Shown piece after piece: positions 56,353 to 64,000 of a stretch of DNA of 64,000 nt. Below the pieces are notes generated by a model. That model was not told the origin of the DNA. It ran no database searches and saw only the letters and a program-made list of their open reading frames with translations. A program made the translations under genes and the position numbers. Location: assembly GCF_002101375.1 (NCBI RefSeq), contig NZ_CP015207.1, forward strand, positions 2,434,001 through 2,498,000, written 5' to 3'. This DNA comes from Sporosarcina ureae. Lineage in GTDB: Bacteria; Bacillota; Bacilli; Bacillales_A; Planococcaceae. Position 1 is the first letter of the stretch, and each line of letters starts with the position of its first letter.

Positions 56353-57150
56353 TTAGTAATTAACGATTGCATCCTTGCCTGGTAGTAAGCTGCGATCCAA
56401 GTCATCGAGATATGGGACAACACTTCTCGTTTGACTGATGAGGGAAAGGTCCATATCATAAATCAGGATGTGTTCCTCGTCAGAAGGCGATTCAGTTAGG
56501 ACTTTTCCATTTGGTGCGACGAGCTTACTTTTACCACAGCTACCTTCGTGGACTGTATTTACACCAAGTACAAACACTGTGTTATCTAATGCACGAGCTG
56601 GTAATTGGATATCCCATCTAGATTGTGCTGGAATACTCCAGACAGAAGGGCAAATAATAAGTTGTGTTCCTTGTAAAGCTAAAATCCGACTTGGCTCAGG
56701 GAACTCAATATCTGCACAGATTAGAATACCGATATTGCCAATAGATGTGTGAATAACATTGTATTTTCGTTCACCTGCTGCGAAATGGTTCTTTTCTCTT
56801 CCCCAGAGGAAGGACTTTCTGTAGGTGGTTAATAATTCGCCTGTATTCTCAATTACAGCGGTGGAAATGTAAATATTACCGCCTTCTTTTTCCACGAATG
56901 GAACGACGAGTAAGACGTTATGTTCTGCTGCTGCTTCCTGGAAAAGAGATATTGTCTTACCTTGAGGTGTTTCAGCAAAAGCAGTAAATTCTTCTGTTGA
57001 TAAATAATAGCCGCTTATCCATAGTTCGGGCAATACAATGAGCTTTGCTCCTTGGCTTGCAGCTTCGGAAATCATAGCCATTGCTTGAGTTATATTTTCC
57101 TCCCTAAGATTGGGCTTTGAATGCATTTGCAGGGCAGCCACTTTAACCAA
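56353..57150 (-). CDS. Carbon-nitrogen hydrolase (nitrilase superfamily)
   Basis: The 265-residue enzyme carries the Glu-Lys-Cys triad of the superfamily: Glu in IVLPELWISGYY, Lys in TYRKSFLWG and Cys in ILICADIEFPE. Most small members are amidases, such as omega-amidase. In context with an aminotransferase and a polar amino-acid importer, an amide or omega-amidase step on the imported compound is a reasonable inference. TTG 57150 is preferred because AAAGGAAG lies 8 nt upstream; GTG 57159 sits against that site. Confidence 0.85.
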   Translation of the reverse strand: MVKVAALQMHSKPNLREENITQAMAMISEAASQGAKLIVLPELWISGYYLSTEEFTAFAETPQGKTISLFQEAAAEHNVLLVVPFVEKEGGNIYISTAVIENTGELLTTYRKSFLWGREKNHFAAGERKYNVIHTSIGNIGILICADIEFPEPSRILALQGTQLIICPSVWSIPAQSRWDIQLPARALDNTVFVLGVNTVHEGSCGKSKLVAPNGKVLTESPSDEEHILIYDMDLSLISQTRSVVPYLDDLDRSLLPGKDAIVNY

Positions 57151-57176
57151 TCCAAACACTTCCTTTTTCTATTATA

Positions 57177-57899
57177 TTATAACACTTTACGTAAAAAAGA
57201 TTTTGTTCGTTCATTTTCAGGATTAGTGAATATCTTTTCAGGAGGACCTTGCTCCATAATGATACCCTGGTCGAAAAATATAACACGATCACATACGTCA
57301 CGGGCAAAATCCATTTCATGTGTTACAACCACCATAGTCATTCCACTTTTAGCTAAATCTTTCATCACTTCTAATACTTCGCCTACCAATTCGGGATCTA
57401 AGGCTGAAGTCGGTTCATCGAACAACATGATTTTCGGATTCATTGCAAGACTGCGTGCAATCGCGACACGCTGTTTTTGACCACCGGAAAGTTTCTCAGG
57501 GTATACATTTGCTTTGTTGGCAAGACCCACTTTTTCAAGTAGTTTTATAGCATTTTCATGGGCATCTGCCTTGTTTTTTTTACTAACGATCATGGGAGCT
57601 AATATGATATTTTCAATAACGGTCATGTGGGGGAAGAGGTTGAATTGTTGAAACACCATGCCCACCTCACTGCGTATTTTATTAATATTTGTTTTTTTAT
57701 CAGTTAGAGAAACCTCTTCGATCAGAATTTCACCTGATGTAACTTCCTCTAATAAATTCAAACAACGAAGAAAAGTACTTTTTCCAGAGCCGGATGGTCC
57801 GATTATTGAAATTACCTCTTTAGGTTTAATATCGCATGAAATACCCTTCAATACTTCTAATTCACCGTAGTATTTATGTAAATCATTCACTTGTATCAT
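57177..57899 (-). CDS. Polar amino-acid ABC transporter, ATP-binding protein
   Basis: The 240-residue GlnQ-type ATPase has Walker [11 protein letters not shown]-loop [10 protein letters not shown], signature LSGGQKQR, Walker [13 protein letters not shown] and the switch His in [10 protein letters not shown]. It overlaps the permease gene by 4 bp and powers import with the permease and binding protein upstream. Confidence 0.95.
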   Translation of the reverse strand: MIQVNDLHKYYGELEVLKGISCDIKPKEVISIIGPSGSGKSTFLRCLNLLEEVTSGEILIEEVSLTDKKTNINKIRSEVGMVFQQFNLFPHMTVIENIILAPMIVSKKNKADAHENAIKLLEKVGLANKANVYPEKLSGGQKQRVAIARSLAMNPKIMLFDEPTSALDPELVGEVLEVMKDLAKSGMTMVVVTHEMDFARDVCDRVIFFDQGIIMEQGPPEKIFTNPENERTKSFLRKVL

Positions 57900-58564
57900 T
57901 TAACATGCAACCTCCTTTCAACAAAACGTAAACCTATTGAAATGGAGAGAGTGAGCACTAAGTATAAAACTGCAACTGCAGTATACACTTCAACGGCACG
58001 GAAGTTAGAAGAAACTACAATCGTTCCCTGACGCGTAAGTTCACCTACTCCAATTACTGTTAGTAAAGATGTATCTTTGAGACTAATGATGAACTGATTG
58101 CCTAATGGCGGAATCATTCGTCTAAATGCCTGTGGCCATGTAATCCGGTATAAAGTTTGAAGTTTTGTAAGACCAAGGGATCTTCCAGCTTCTATTTGTC
58201 CATTATCTACACCTTCAACTGCTCCACGAACTATTTCTGCAATATATGCACCTGCGTTCAGTGCGATAGTTACGACACCAGCTACAAGTGGGTCAATTTT
58301 AATGCCCAACATCAACGGTAATGCAAAATAAATATAAAGTGCCTGAACCATGATTGGGGTTCCACGTATAATTTCTACATAGACAGTGGATAAACTAAAG
58401 AGGATTTTACTTTTGGAAAGCCTCCCTAATCCAACGACTATACCAATGATGAAACCAATCAAAATACCGACAATTGCAATGAGGACGGTATATTTCATTC
58501 CTTTAAGTAAAAAAGGCAAAGCTTCAATTGCAAATGACCAGTCCAGTGTGAAACCAGTATTCAT
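57896..58564 (-). CDS. Polar amino-acid ABC transporter, permease
   Basis: The 222-residue HisM/GlnP-type permease has about five membrane helices and the EAA loop ([21 protein letters not shown]). [15 protein letters not shown] is the usual second-helix motif. It would act as a homodimer with the ATPase encoded next. Confidence 0.94.
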   Translation of the reverse strand: MNTGFTLDWSFAIEALPFLLKGMKYTVLIAIVGILIGFIIGIVVGLGRLSKSKILFSLSTVYVEIIRGTPIMVQALYIYFALPLMLGIKIDPLVAGVVTIALNAGAYIAEIVRGAVEGVDNGQIEAGRSLGLTKLQTLYRITWPQAFRRMIPPLGNQFIISLKDTSLLTVIGVGELTRQGTIVVSSNFRAVEVYTAVAVLYLVLTLSISIGLRFVERRLHVK

Positions 58565-58638
58565 AAACTATCACTCCTTTCAACTAACTTTGTATAAACG
58601 TAATGTAGAAGTAACTATATACTCTCTATTGGTCGATC

Positions 58639-59445
58639 TTATTTTTTAGGTGGTGCTTCTCCAAACCATTCTTTATACAATTCTTCATACTTTCCATTTT
58701 CCATCAATGTTGTTAAAGCGTTATCAACATCTTCCTTTAGTTCACTTCCTTTAGGCATTGCAATTCCGAATGATTGACCTTCAAGTAAATCACCTATTGT
58801 TTTCACTTTACCTTGTCCATTCGTTTTAATGTAATATTGAATGTTTGGTAAATCGAAAATGACAGCATCTGCAGAACCTTTTTCAAGTTCCATATAGGCT
58901 TGGTCTATGTTGGGGAAGGGTACTAAGTCTTTTAGTCCTTCAATTTCAGATGCATAATCATAGCTGGATGTTCCTTGTTTTGTGGCAACAACTTTACCTT
59001 TTAAATCGGCTACACTTTGTATTTCGGTTTCATCTTCTCTGACAAGAATAGCAGTTCCCGCATCATAATACGGTGCGCTGAAGTCAATAATCGCTTCACG
59101 TTCTGGTTTTATAGTAATTCCAGCGATAGCTAAGTCTAAATTTTTCGTTTGAAGTGCGGGAATAATACCTGTGAAATCCATCGGTTTAAGTTCATATTCA
59201 AATCCAGCTTCTTCTGAAACCGCTTTCAATAAGTCGATATCAAATCCAACGTACTCACCTGATTCTTGATCTAAAAACTCAAAAGGTACGTAACTAGTGT
59301 CTGTCCCTACTATCAATACCTTTTTTTCTGATGGTTCTTTTGCTGATGTTTCTGAAGAGCTTTTGTCTGAACTACAGCCAAACAATAGTAAGCTGCTAGC
59401 TAATGCTGTACCTGCTATTACATTTATAAAAGTTCTTTTTTGCAT
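58639..59445 (-). CDS. Polar amino-acid ABC transporter, substrate-binding lipoprotein
   Basis: The 268-residue protein has a lipoprotein signal with lipobox LLFGC (Cys near residue 24) and a SBP_bac_3 fold: VGTDTSYVPFEF, GFDIDLLKAV, DLAIAGITIKPERE, YYDAGTAILV. This family binds polar amino acids or related amines; the ligand cannot be told from sequence alone. GGAGGAGG precedes the ATG. It is the first gene of the minus-strand operon. Confidence 0.94.
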   Translation of the reverse strand: MQKRTFINVIAGTALASSLLLFGCSSDKSSSETSAKEPSEKKVLIVGTDTSYVPFEFLDQESGEYVGFDIDLLKAVSEEAGFEYELKPMDFTGIIPALQTKNLDLAIAGITIKPEREAIIDFSAPYYDAGTAILVREDETEIQSVADLKGKVVATKQGTSSYDYASEIEGLKDLVPFPNIDQAYMELEKGSADAVIFDLPNIQYYIKTNGQGKVKTIGDLLEGQSFGIAMPKGSELKEDVDNALTTLMENGKYEELYKEWFGEAPPKK

Positions 59446-59478
59446 TTCATTTCCTCCTCCAAATTAGTTGTAGTATTC

Positions 59479-59507
59479 ATAATATTCTAATCCCGCTTAA
59501 TGTGCAA
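59479..59507 (-). promoter_or_regulatory. Sigma-A promoter of the ABC/nitrilase/rpiR operon (TTGCAC-17-TATTAT)
   Basis: On the minus strand TTGCAC (59507-59502) and TATTAT (59484-59479) are 17 bp apart, 34 bp before the ATG at 59445. Confidence 0.65.
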
Positions 59508-59509
59508 TG

Positions 59510-59548
59510 TTTATTTCATAAAACAGAACGTAAAAATTATTTATTTCA
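59510..59548 (-). promoter_or_regulatory. Operator-like pair TGAAATAAA, minus-strand side
   Basis: TGAAATAAA occurs at 59510-59518 and 59540-59548 on the minus strand, 30 bp apart and just upstream of the -35 of the ABC operon. It mirrors the pair at 59638 and 59667. Confidence 0.5.
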
Positions 59549-59608
59549 TATTGACAATATATTAATAAAACTCTTTATAATAAATAGTTAAAATAATCTT
59601 TTTATTTG

Positions 59609-59637
59609 TTTACAATATGCATTGGGTTATGTATAGT
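59609..59637 (+). promoter_or_regulatory. Sigma-A promoter of the aminotransferase gene (TTTACA-17-TATAGT)
   Basis: TTTACA (59609-59614) and TATAGT (59632-59637) are separated by 17 bp. The predicted start lies inside the operator-like sequence that follows. Confidence 0.65.
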
Positions 59638-59675
59638 TGAAATAAATATTTCATTTATATAAAAAATGAAATAAA
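59638..59675 (+). promoter_or_regulatory. Operator-like pair TGAAATAAA, plus-strand side
   Basis: TGAAATAAA occurs at 59638-59646 and 59667-59675, 29 bp apart, directly after the -10 box. The first is part of an inverted repeat TGAAAT-N4-ATTTCA. RpiR-type sites are often built from TGAAA/TTTCA. Binding here would block transcription start. Confidence 0.5.
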
Positions 59676-59697
59676 AAATTCTAAAAGGGTGAAAACT

Positions 59698-61080
59698 ATG
59701 TCGCAAAATAAAGTTCTTTCCGGAATTGAAGAGTATAAAAAAATGACCCCTAAGTCGTTGGAGTTTTCGAAAACCTCAAAGGAAGTTATGCCAGGAGGTG
59801 TCACTGCGAATATTAAATTTTTTGAACCGTACCCACTTATAATGAAAAAAGGTTCTGGCGCATACCTGACAGACTTGGATGGAAACGAATATATAGATTA
59901 TCTTCTATCCTATGGTGCATTGATGACAGGTCACGGACATCCTAAAGTATTAGAAGGAATTCGTAACCAGCTTGAAGAAGAGGGAACGTTACTATTTGGC
60001 ACCCCACACCATTTGGAAGTCAAAATGGGGCAGAAGATTAAAGAATTGTATCCAAGTATTGAAAAGATGCGCTATACGAATTCAGGAACAGAAGCAACTT
60101 TACTTTCCATACGGATGGCATATGCTTATACAGAAAAGTATAAAATTGCGAAATTTGAAGGTCACTACCACGGAGGGTATGATCAGGTTTTACTTAGTGT
60201 GAATCCTTCCGTTAACGAAGCGGGACCGGCAAAGAGACCGAATGCTATTGCGGAGTCAAAAGGTGTAGATCCTTATCACAAGGAACATACTGTTATATTG
60301 CCTTTTAATGACTTGGAAGCAACAACAGAAATTTTAACGAAACATAAAGATGAAATCGCGGCTGTTATTTTAGAGCCGATACAGGGTGGATTCATTCCTG
60401 CTGAACAGGAATTTATGGATGGTTTGCGAGTAATTACTGAGAAACTAGGCATTCTTCTAATATTTGATGAAGTAAAGACAGGCTTTCGTTTGGGACTGGG
60501 TGGAGCACAGGAGATTTACGGTATTACACCCGATTTGACAACGTTGGGGAAAGTTGTTGGTGGAGGGTTCCCAGTAGGAATTATCGGCGGGAAGAAAGAA
60601 ATAATGGAAATGAGCGCACCTACGGCAGCTTCAGATGTTTTCGATAATAGTCAAAGCAAAAAATCGGGAGCAAAAGATGTGCTATTCCATAGTGGTACTT
60701 ACAATGGACATCCTACTATTCTTGCGGCCGGTTTGGCGACGATTGATGTGCTTGAAGAAGAAATTCAACATGTTTTCAAAAGTACAGAACAATTAAAATC
60801 CGGAATTTGTGACTTGTTTTCACAAAAAGGAATTAATGTACAAACGATAGGTATGGGGTCAATCTTCAATATTATTATTACAGAGAAAGAGAACGTTCAT
60901 AATTATCGAGATTTACAAGAATCTAATTTCGCATTACGAAAGGAAATTGATTATCACTTATTAACTAAGGGAGTTTATACAAAGCCTCTCAATCGTTATA
61001 GTCTATCTACCGTTCATGGAATGAAAGAAATTGACAAGACGTTGGAAGCGTTTAAACTAACGTTGAATAAGTTATTTTAA
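59698..61080 (+). CDS. Class III PLP aminotransferase (glutamate-1-semialdehyde aminomutase-like)
   Basis: The 460-residue enzyme has the class III fold: DGNEYIDYLLSYGALMTGHGH, RYTNSGTEATLLSIRMA, LLIFDEVKTGFRLG and the PLP Lys in LTTLGKVVGGGFPVG. It resembles GSA aminomutase but is divergent and longer. Its place opposite an amino-acid importer and nitrilase, rather than in a haem cluster, argues for a catabolic aminotransferase or mutase. ATG 59698 follows AAAAGGG at 8 nt; GTG 59689 lies at the ribosome site. Confidence 0.88.
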   Translation: MSQNKVLSGIEEYKKMTPKSLEFSKTSKEVMPGGVTANIKFFEPYPLIMKKGSGAYLTDLDGNEYIDYLLSYGALMTGHGHPKVLEGIRNQLEEEGTLLFGTPHHLEVKMGQKIKELYPSIEKMRYTNSGTEATLLSIRMAYAYTEKYKIAKFEGHYHGGYDQVLLSVNPSVNEAGPAKRPNAIAESKGVDPYHKEHTVILPFNDLEATTEILTKHKDEIAAVILEPIQGGFIPAEQEFMDGLRVITEKLGILLIFDEVKTGFRLGLGGAQEIYGITPDLTTLGKVVGGGFPVGIIGGKKEIMEMSAPTAASDVFDNSQSKKSGAKDVLFHSGTYNGHPTILAAGLATIDVLEEEIQHVFKSTEQLKSGICDLFSQKGINVQTIGMGSIFNIIITEKENVHNYRDLQESNFALRKEIDYHLLTKGVYTKPLNRYSLSTVHGMKEIDKTLEAFKLTLNKLF

Positions 61081-61155
61081 TATGTCATTTCGGATCGAAT
61101 GCATGTATGGCTGTTTTTTACGCATATGCCTTTTCTACAATTCAACATATATTAA

Positions 61156-61189
61156 ACGCAGTCGCCATTTTTAAAGTGGCGGCTGTGTT
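61156..61189 (+). terminator. Hairpin after the aminotransferase gene
   Basis: ACGCAGTCGCCA / TGGCGGCTGTGT (G-T pairs) forms a strong stem, but only TTC follows instead of a T tract. Confidence 0.4.
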
Positions 61190-61225
61190 CATATTAAAAG
61201 TGTTTTCTATAATGAAACAGCCAGG

Positions 61226-61259
61226 GTACCAGGTCCCCACACAATTCTCACACAATTAC
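61226..61259 (+). repeat. Single copy of the CCAGGTCCCCACACAATTC repeat
   Basis: GTACCAGGTCCCCACACAAT followed by a second CACACAATT is a solo copy of the unit that forms the tandem array at 61762. Another solo copy is at 62906-62932. Confidence 0.75.
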
Positions 61260-61371
61260 TTGGCAATTAGATAGAGTTGAAAATATAGTTTCAATATTTC
61301 GAAATAGTTTATCTTCTGTTCATATTCGCCATATAGGATATAACTATACAGAATGAATGGAGATGAAGAAC

Positions 61372-61758
61372 ATGAGTACATTATTAATGGTTGCATCGTC
61401 TGCAATGGTAGTCGCTCTCATTTTATATAGTATTGGCGTATTCGGTGAGAAAATCAGTGGTACGATTCAATTTAAACATCTAATATTCTTTGTAGGTGGG
61501 CTGATATTCGATACGATCGGCACTACGCTTATGAACCGAATTGCTACGCAAGATGGTGGTTCGACATTCGGACTTCATCAAATTACGGGTGGTGCCGCAC
61601 TTGTATTAATGGCTTTTCACTTGGTATGGGCGATTTGGGTCTATAACAAAGGCGATGAAAAAGCGAAGCACCAATTTCACAAGTTTAGTTTAGGTGTATG
61701 GACGCTTTGGGTTATTTCATTTGTGCTAGGTATTTTGCTTGGGATTGGGGTAATTTGA
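61372..61758 (+). CDS. HsmA-family membrane protein
   Basis: The 128-residue protein has four transmembrane helices (about residues 3-23, 35-55, 72-95, 106-126) and resembles the small TIGR03987/HsmA membrane family (IFDTIGTTLMNRIA, GLHQITGGAALVLMAFHL, QFHKFSLGVW). The conserved His residues in GLHQ, FHL and FHK hint at haem or metal binding; the function is unknown. ATG 61372 has GGAG at 9 nt; ATG 61357 overlaps that site. The repeat array starts 4 bp after the stop. Confidence 0.82.
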   Translation: MSTLLMVASSAMVVALILYSIGVFGEKISGTIQFKHLIFFVGGLIFDTIGTTLMNRIATQDGGSTFGLHQITGGAALVLMAFHLVWAIWVYNKGDEKAKHQFHKFSLGVWTLWVISFVLGILLGIGVI

Positions 61759-61761
61759 ATC

Positions 61762-61961
61762 GGTGCCAGGTCCCCACACAATTCCCACACAATTCGGGTA
61801 ACACTCGATACAGTACCAGGTCCCCACACAATTCCCGTACAATTCGGGTAACTCTCGATACAGTACCAGGTCCCCACACAATTCCCGGACAATTCGGGTA
61901 ACACTCGATACGGTGCCAGGTCCCCACACAATTCCCACACAATTCGGGTAACACTTATCCA
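61762..61961 (+). repeat. Tandem repeat, four copies of a 50-bp unit
   Basis: Units start at 61762, 61812, 61862 and 61912 with few changes: RGTRCCAGGTCCCCACACAA, then TTCCCRNACAATTCGGGTAA, then a CTCGATAC tail. Each unit has an internal direct repeat (CACACAATTC twice). Solo copies lie at 61226 and 62906, either side of the broken phage gene. No spacers as in CRISPR. Confidence 0.9.
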
Positions 61962-61980
61962 CTAGAATACTATACAACAC

Positions 61981-62805
61981 TTACTCATCACCTCTGCTGA
62001 AGTCGAGCACGGGTGCAACGGGTAGGTGTCTTTTCGGTTTCTTAGACGTTACTAGTTCATTGACATAGTTTTCAAAGTTCGTTGCATTAAACAACGTGGA
62101 AGGTCGCAGGAATGCGCTGAATTCAGGGCGGTTCAACCATTGCTTAGTCTTTAGATCAATGACACGAATGAAATCTTCTTGTGTATAGCCTTCTTTAATT
62201 CGCCCGTTGATGAATTTACGGGTGGCCGCGGATTGTGGTTTGAACTGTTTTCCGGTTTTGTCATTTAAGTACTGAATCACAGAATGTGCGACGTCGAGAT
62301 TCTTCTCGACAATGGGTTTATTTTATATATTCTTAAGTTCTTTGGTAATAGGCCGTCCCATAGTGGGATACGCCATCGTCTCAGTGTGAGTTGGCACGGC
62401 GTCCAATTGTGGGTTGGCAGTCGTCTCATGTTGGGGTGGTGTCGCGTCCCATGTTGGGTTAGCCGGTATCTCATTTGGCTTATAGGAAAAAGGTAGCTGT
62501 TCGTAATCGATTCGATACCATTTCGTATTGTCGATTTTCATCTTATTATGCTTCGAAGTGGAAATCAAATAACCTTTTTGTTCCAAGTCATACGTAATCC
62601 GTTTGATCGTATTCAACGACCAAAACGGAAATTCTTCCATCCAGTCGTCGTACGTATTGAACACCCACTTATGACCATCCCGTATATTTTTTGAAATGTT
62701 CAAGCGGTAGTGCAGTTGTTGTAGGAATAGCGCGGCGTTTAATCCAACTTTCATGGCCAGTGACGGTAATAATGGGATCGGATCTTCGTTTATTAGTAAT
62801 TTCAT
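61981..62805 (-). pseudogene. Phage replication protein, broken by an in-frame TAA
   Basis: The frame is open from 62805 to 61981 except for TAA at 62325-62323. The first 160 residues (MKLLINEDPIPLLPSLAMKVG, HKWVFNTYDDWMEEFPFWS) match the N-terminal winged-helix domain of phage replisome organisers. The part after the stop (VIQYLNDKTGKQFKPQSAAT, GYTQEDFIRVIDLKTKQW, FLRPSTLF) is the conserved phage C-terminal domain (DnaD-like). Intact proteins have both parts in about 270 residues. No other phage gene is near, so it is a stranded remnant. Confidence 0.82.
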
Positions 62806-62905
62806 ATCATTGTCCCCCTAGAGATCAGTGTGATTGAGTACTCATTTTGTACTTCTTATGCTCTATATAGAGAGTTTTCTTGAAAAGGATACTTGTTTTT
62901 TGCGA

Positions 62906-62932
62906 GTACCAGGTTCCCACGCAATTCGGGTA
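62906..62932 (+). repeat. Solo copy of the 50-bp repeat unit
   Basis: GTACCAGGTTCCCACGCAAT then TCGGGTAA. It is diverged at several positions and lies beyond the phage remnant. Confidence 0.65.
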
Positions 62933-62969
62933 ATTTAATAGGGGAAAGACCATTCCCATATAAATTAAA

Positions 62970-63010
62970 GAAAAAGCGTCAACTCCAAAGATTCGGTGTT
63001 GACGCTTTTT
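62970..63010. terminator. Bidirectional Rho-independent terminator
   Basis: AAAAAGCGTCAAC / GTTGACGCTTTTT with a 14-nt loop; no intact gene ends here now. Confidence 0.85.
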
Positions 63011-63269
63011 GATGATTAACATATATAAAAATTAGTTATTTAATAATAGCTTGTTTTTTTGGAAATATTTTTTTGTTCAAAAAATATCTTTAGTCTTGGG
63101 CAAAAAAATGCCGTAGTTCTCTCCAAATTTAATCGTGATGGGAATACATTCAGGGAGCTTTTGCCGTCCTTTACTTTTCTTCAGACGCTGATTACAAGAC
63201 TTTAGTAACTAACTGATTGGTAGAAAAACATAATGGCATATCATCCGAAGAAAATCCCAAATTGATTTA
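63011..63269. other. Gene-free stretch
   Basis: AT-rich with no recognised gene. It may hold the right end of the IS4 remnant; terminal repeats were not identified. Confidence 0.4.
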
Positions 63270-63905
63270 CGCTGTTGTTGAATTAATCGCATTAATTTCA
63301 ATCAATGCGAACGTGATCAGCGTGATAAACATTTGATTCCAAATGCCTTTTGGTGAATGGCTAAACACGTGACGTACTTTCAAATGCTGCTTAATCCATT
63401 TGAAAAATAATTCGATATATCAACGATTCTTATATGTCTCTAATATCTCACTTTCACTTAAGTCAATCCGGTTTGTGAGTAAGTGGAACGTGGTTCCTTC
63501 TTCGTCCACTAATTCTATATATCTACAAATTTCTTTTCGTGTCAATATCGAAACTAAATCATTTCGCTTCAAATGGGGAAGAGTAGATTTATAAACTCTG
63601 ATGAATTCTACAAGAAACGTCTTTCGAACACGTAAGAGAAATTGAATATTTCTTTCGCGCCAGCCCCCAATTTTTGTCTCTCGCATGTCGTTGAAGTACC
63701 CAATAACGTCTACCTAATCGACCAAGTGAATCAGCTAAATCAGCTGTATTTAAATCGATTAATCGACGACTAATTTATGAATAGCTAATAGATGTGAGCT
63801 CCAATTCCCTCTGCAATGCTTTTTAGAACGAATTCCTTTAAGTCCTTCTTTTAAGTTAGGGACAAAAGCCTCCTTAAATCCATAGAGTTAACGAAAAAAT
63901 AGCCA
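63270..63905 (-). mobile_element. IS4-family transposase remnant
   Basis: Reading leftwards, an N-terminal piece near 63830-63700 gives LQRELELTSISYS, a stop, then ISRRLIDLNTADLADSLGRL, the IS4 N-terminal region. The frame 63686-63420 gives the middle (NIQFLLRVRKTF, LLTNRIDLSESEILETYKNR). A TGA replaces the Trp that normally follows, and the same frame continues YIELFFKWIKQHLKVRHVF and ITLITFALIEINAIN, the IS4 YREK-type C-terminal block (Y..R, then E..K). The part with the first catalytic Asp is missing between the first two pieces. It has several stops and a deletion, so it is inactive. Confidence 0.75.
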
Positions 63906-64000
63906 ATTAATATTTTGGTCATTGTGGATAGTTCACATAAAGAAATCAATATTATATGCTTTTTTGCCATATAAACTTTAATACAAATACATTAAAGTTT
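63906..64000. other. Window end, no feature seen
   Basis: AT-rich, possibly more of the IS4 remnant on the minus strand; nothing firm. Confidence 0.3.

Noticed and set aside
59698-61080. Aminotransferase as hemL of haem synthesis
   Set aside because: No haem genes are near, the sequence is divergent, and the context is an amino-compound transport operon.
61762-61961. 50-bp tandem repeat as CRISPR
   Set aside because: Units abut directly and are nearly identical; there are no unique spacers.
62825-63022. 65-residue minus-strand frame
   Set aside because: It spans a terminator and a repeat copy, with no recognisable protein.

Overview
The window looks like chromosome of a low-to-mid-GC Gram-positive rod of the Planococcaceae/Caryophanaceae, most like Sporosarcina. 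This rests on ideal GGAGG ribosome sites, TTG and GTG starts, a large S-layer gene with N-terminal SLH domains, Bacillus-type neighbours (ywqB-like SWIM protein, ywqCDE-like tyrosine-kinase system) and dispersed Bacillaceae-type intergenic repeats. The genus is an inference; no rRNA or tRNA gene was seen.

Layout. 0-7.5 kb: the end of a SNF2-helicase/SWIM operon, an XRE regulator, small unknown genes and a two-gene membrane/HlyD-like operon. 7.5-10.4 kb: two arrays of a degenerate octamer (consensus CGCTCTAT or CGCTCAAT) repeated every 21 bp, organised in higher-order units of 174 and about 185 bp, on either side of a NERD-domain gene that seems to start at ATA. 10.5-33.1 kb: a cell-surface island with six SLH-domain genes (CAP-domain protein, main S-layer protein, a decayed S-layer paralogue, a frameshifted giant Ig-repeat protein, a transcobalamin-like protein and a small SLH protein), an S41 peptidase, and a wecC-tagA pair of the kind that makes secondary cell-wall polymer. 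33.3-52.0 kb: a complete-looking exopolysaccharide locus with chain-length regulator, BY-kinase and PHP phosphatase, a UDP-diacetylbacillosamine-type set (epsC/N/L/M-like), glycosyltransferase, heparinase-like protein, second wecC, Wzy, acetyltransferase, Wzx and a bidomain oxidoreductase. Its second half is clearly AT-rich and probably acquired. 52.0-55.4 kb: an IS110 remnant, two adjacent DndB-like (DGQHR) genes, one or both damaged, and a BCCT transporter remnant. 55.4-61.1 kb: an RpiR-type regulator, nitrilase and polar amino-acid ABC transporter, divergent from a class III aminotransferase, with symmetric operator-like repeats between them. 61.2-64 kb: an HsmA-family membrane protein, a 50-bp tandem repeat, a broken phage replication gene and an IS4-family remnant.

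The most interesting system is at 27.4-31.6 kb. A cobalamin riboswitch with a terminator directly precedes a secreted protein holding two transcobalamin-type beta domains (DUF4430), two alpha/alpha-toroid domains and three SLH domains. This reads as a B12-repressed, S-layer-anchored, intrinsic-factor-like cobalamin capture protein. The phased repeat arrays around the NERD gene come second.

Caution: four genes (S-layer paralogue, giant SLH protein, wzx, dndB-like) are each restored by changing one homopolymer run by a single base. Either the assembly carries homopolymer errors, or these are real decay or phase-variable sites.
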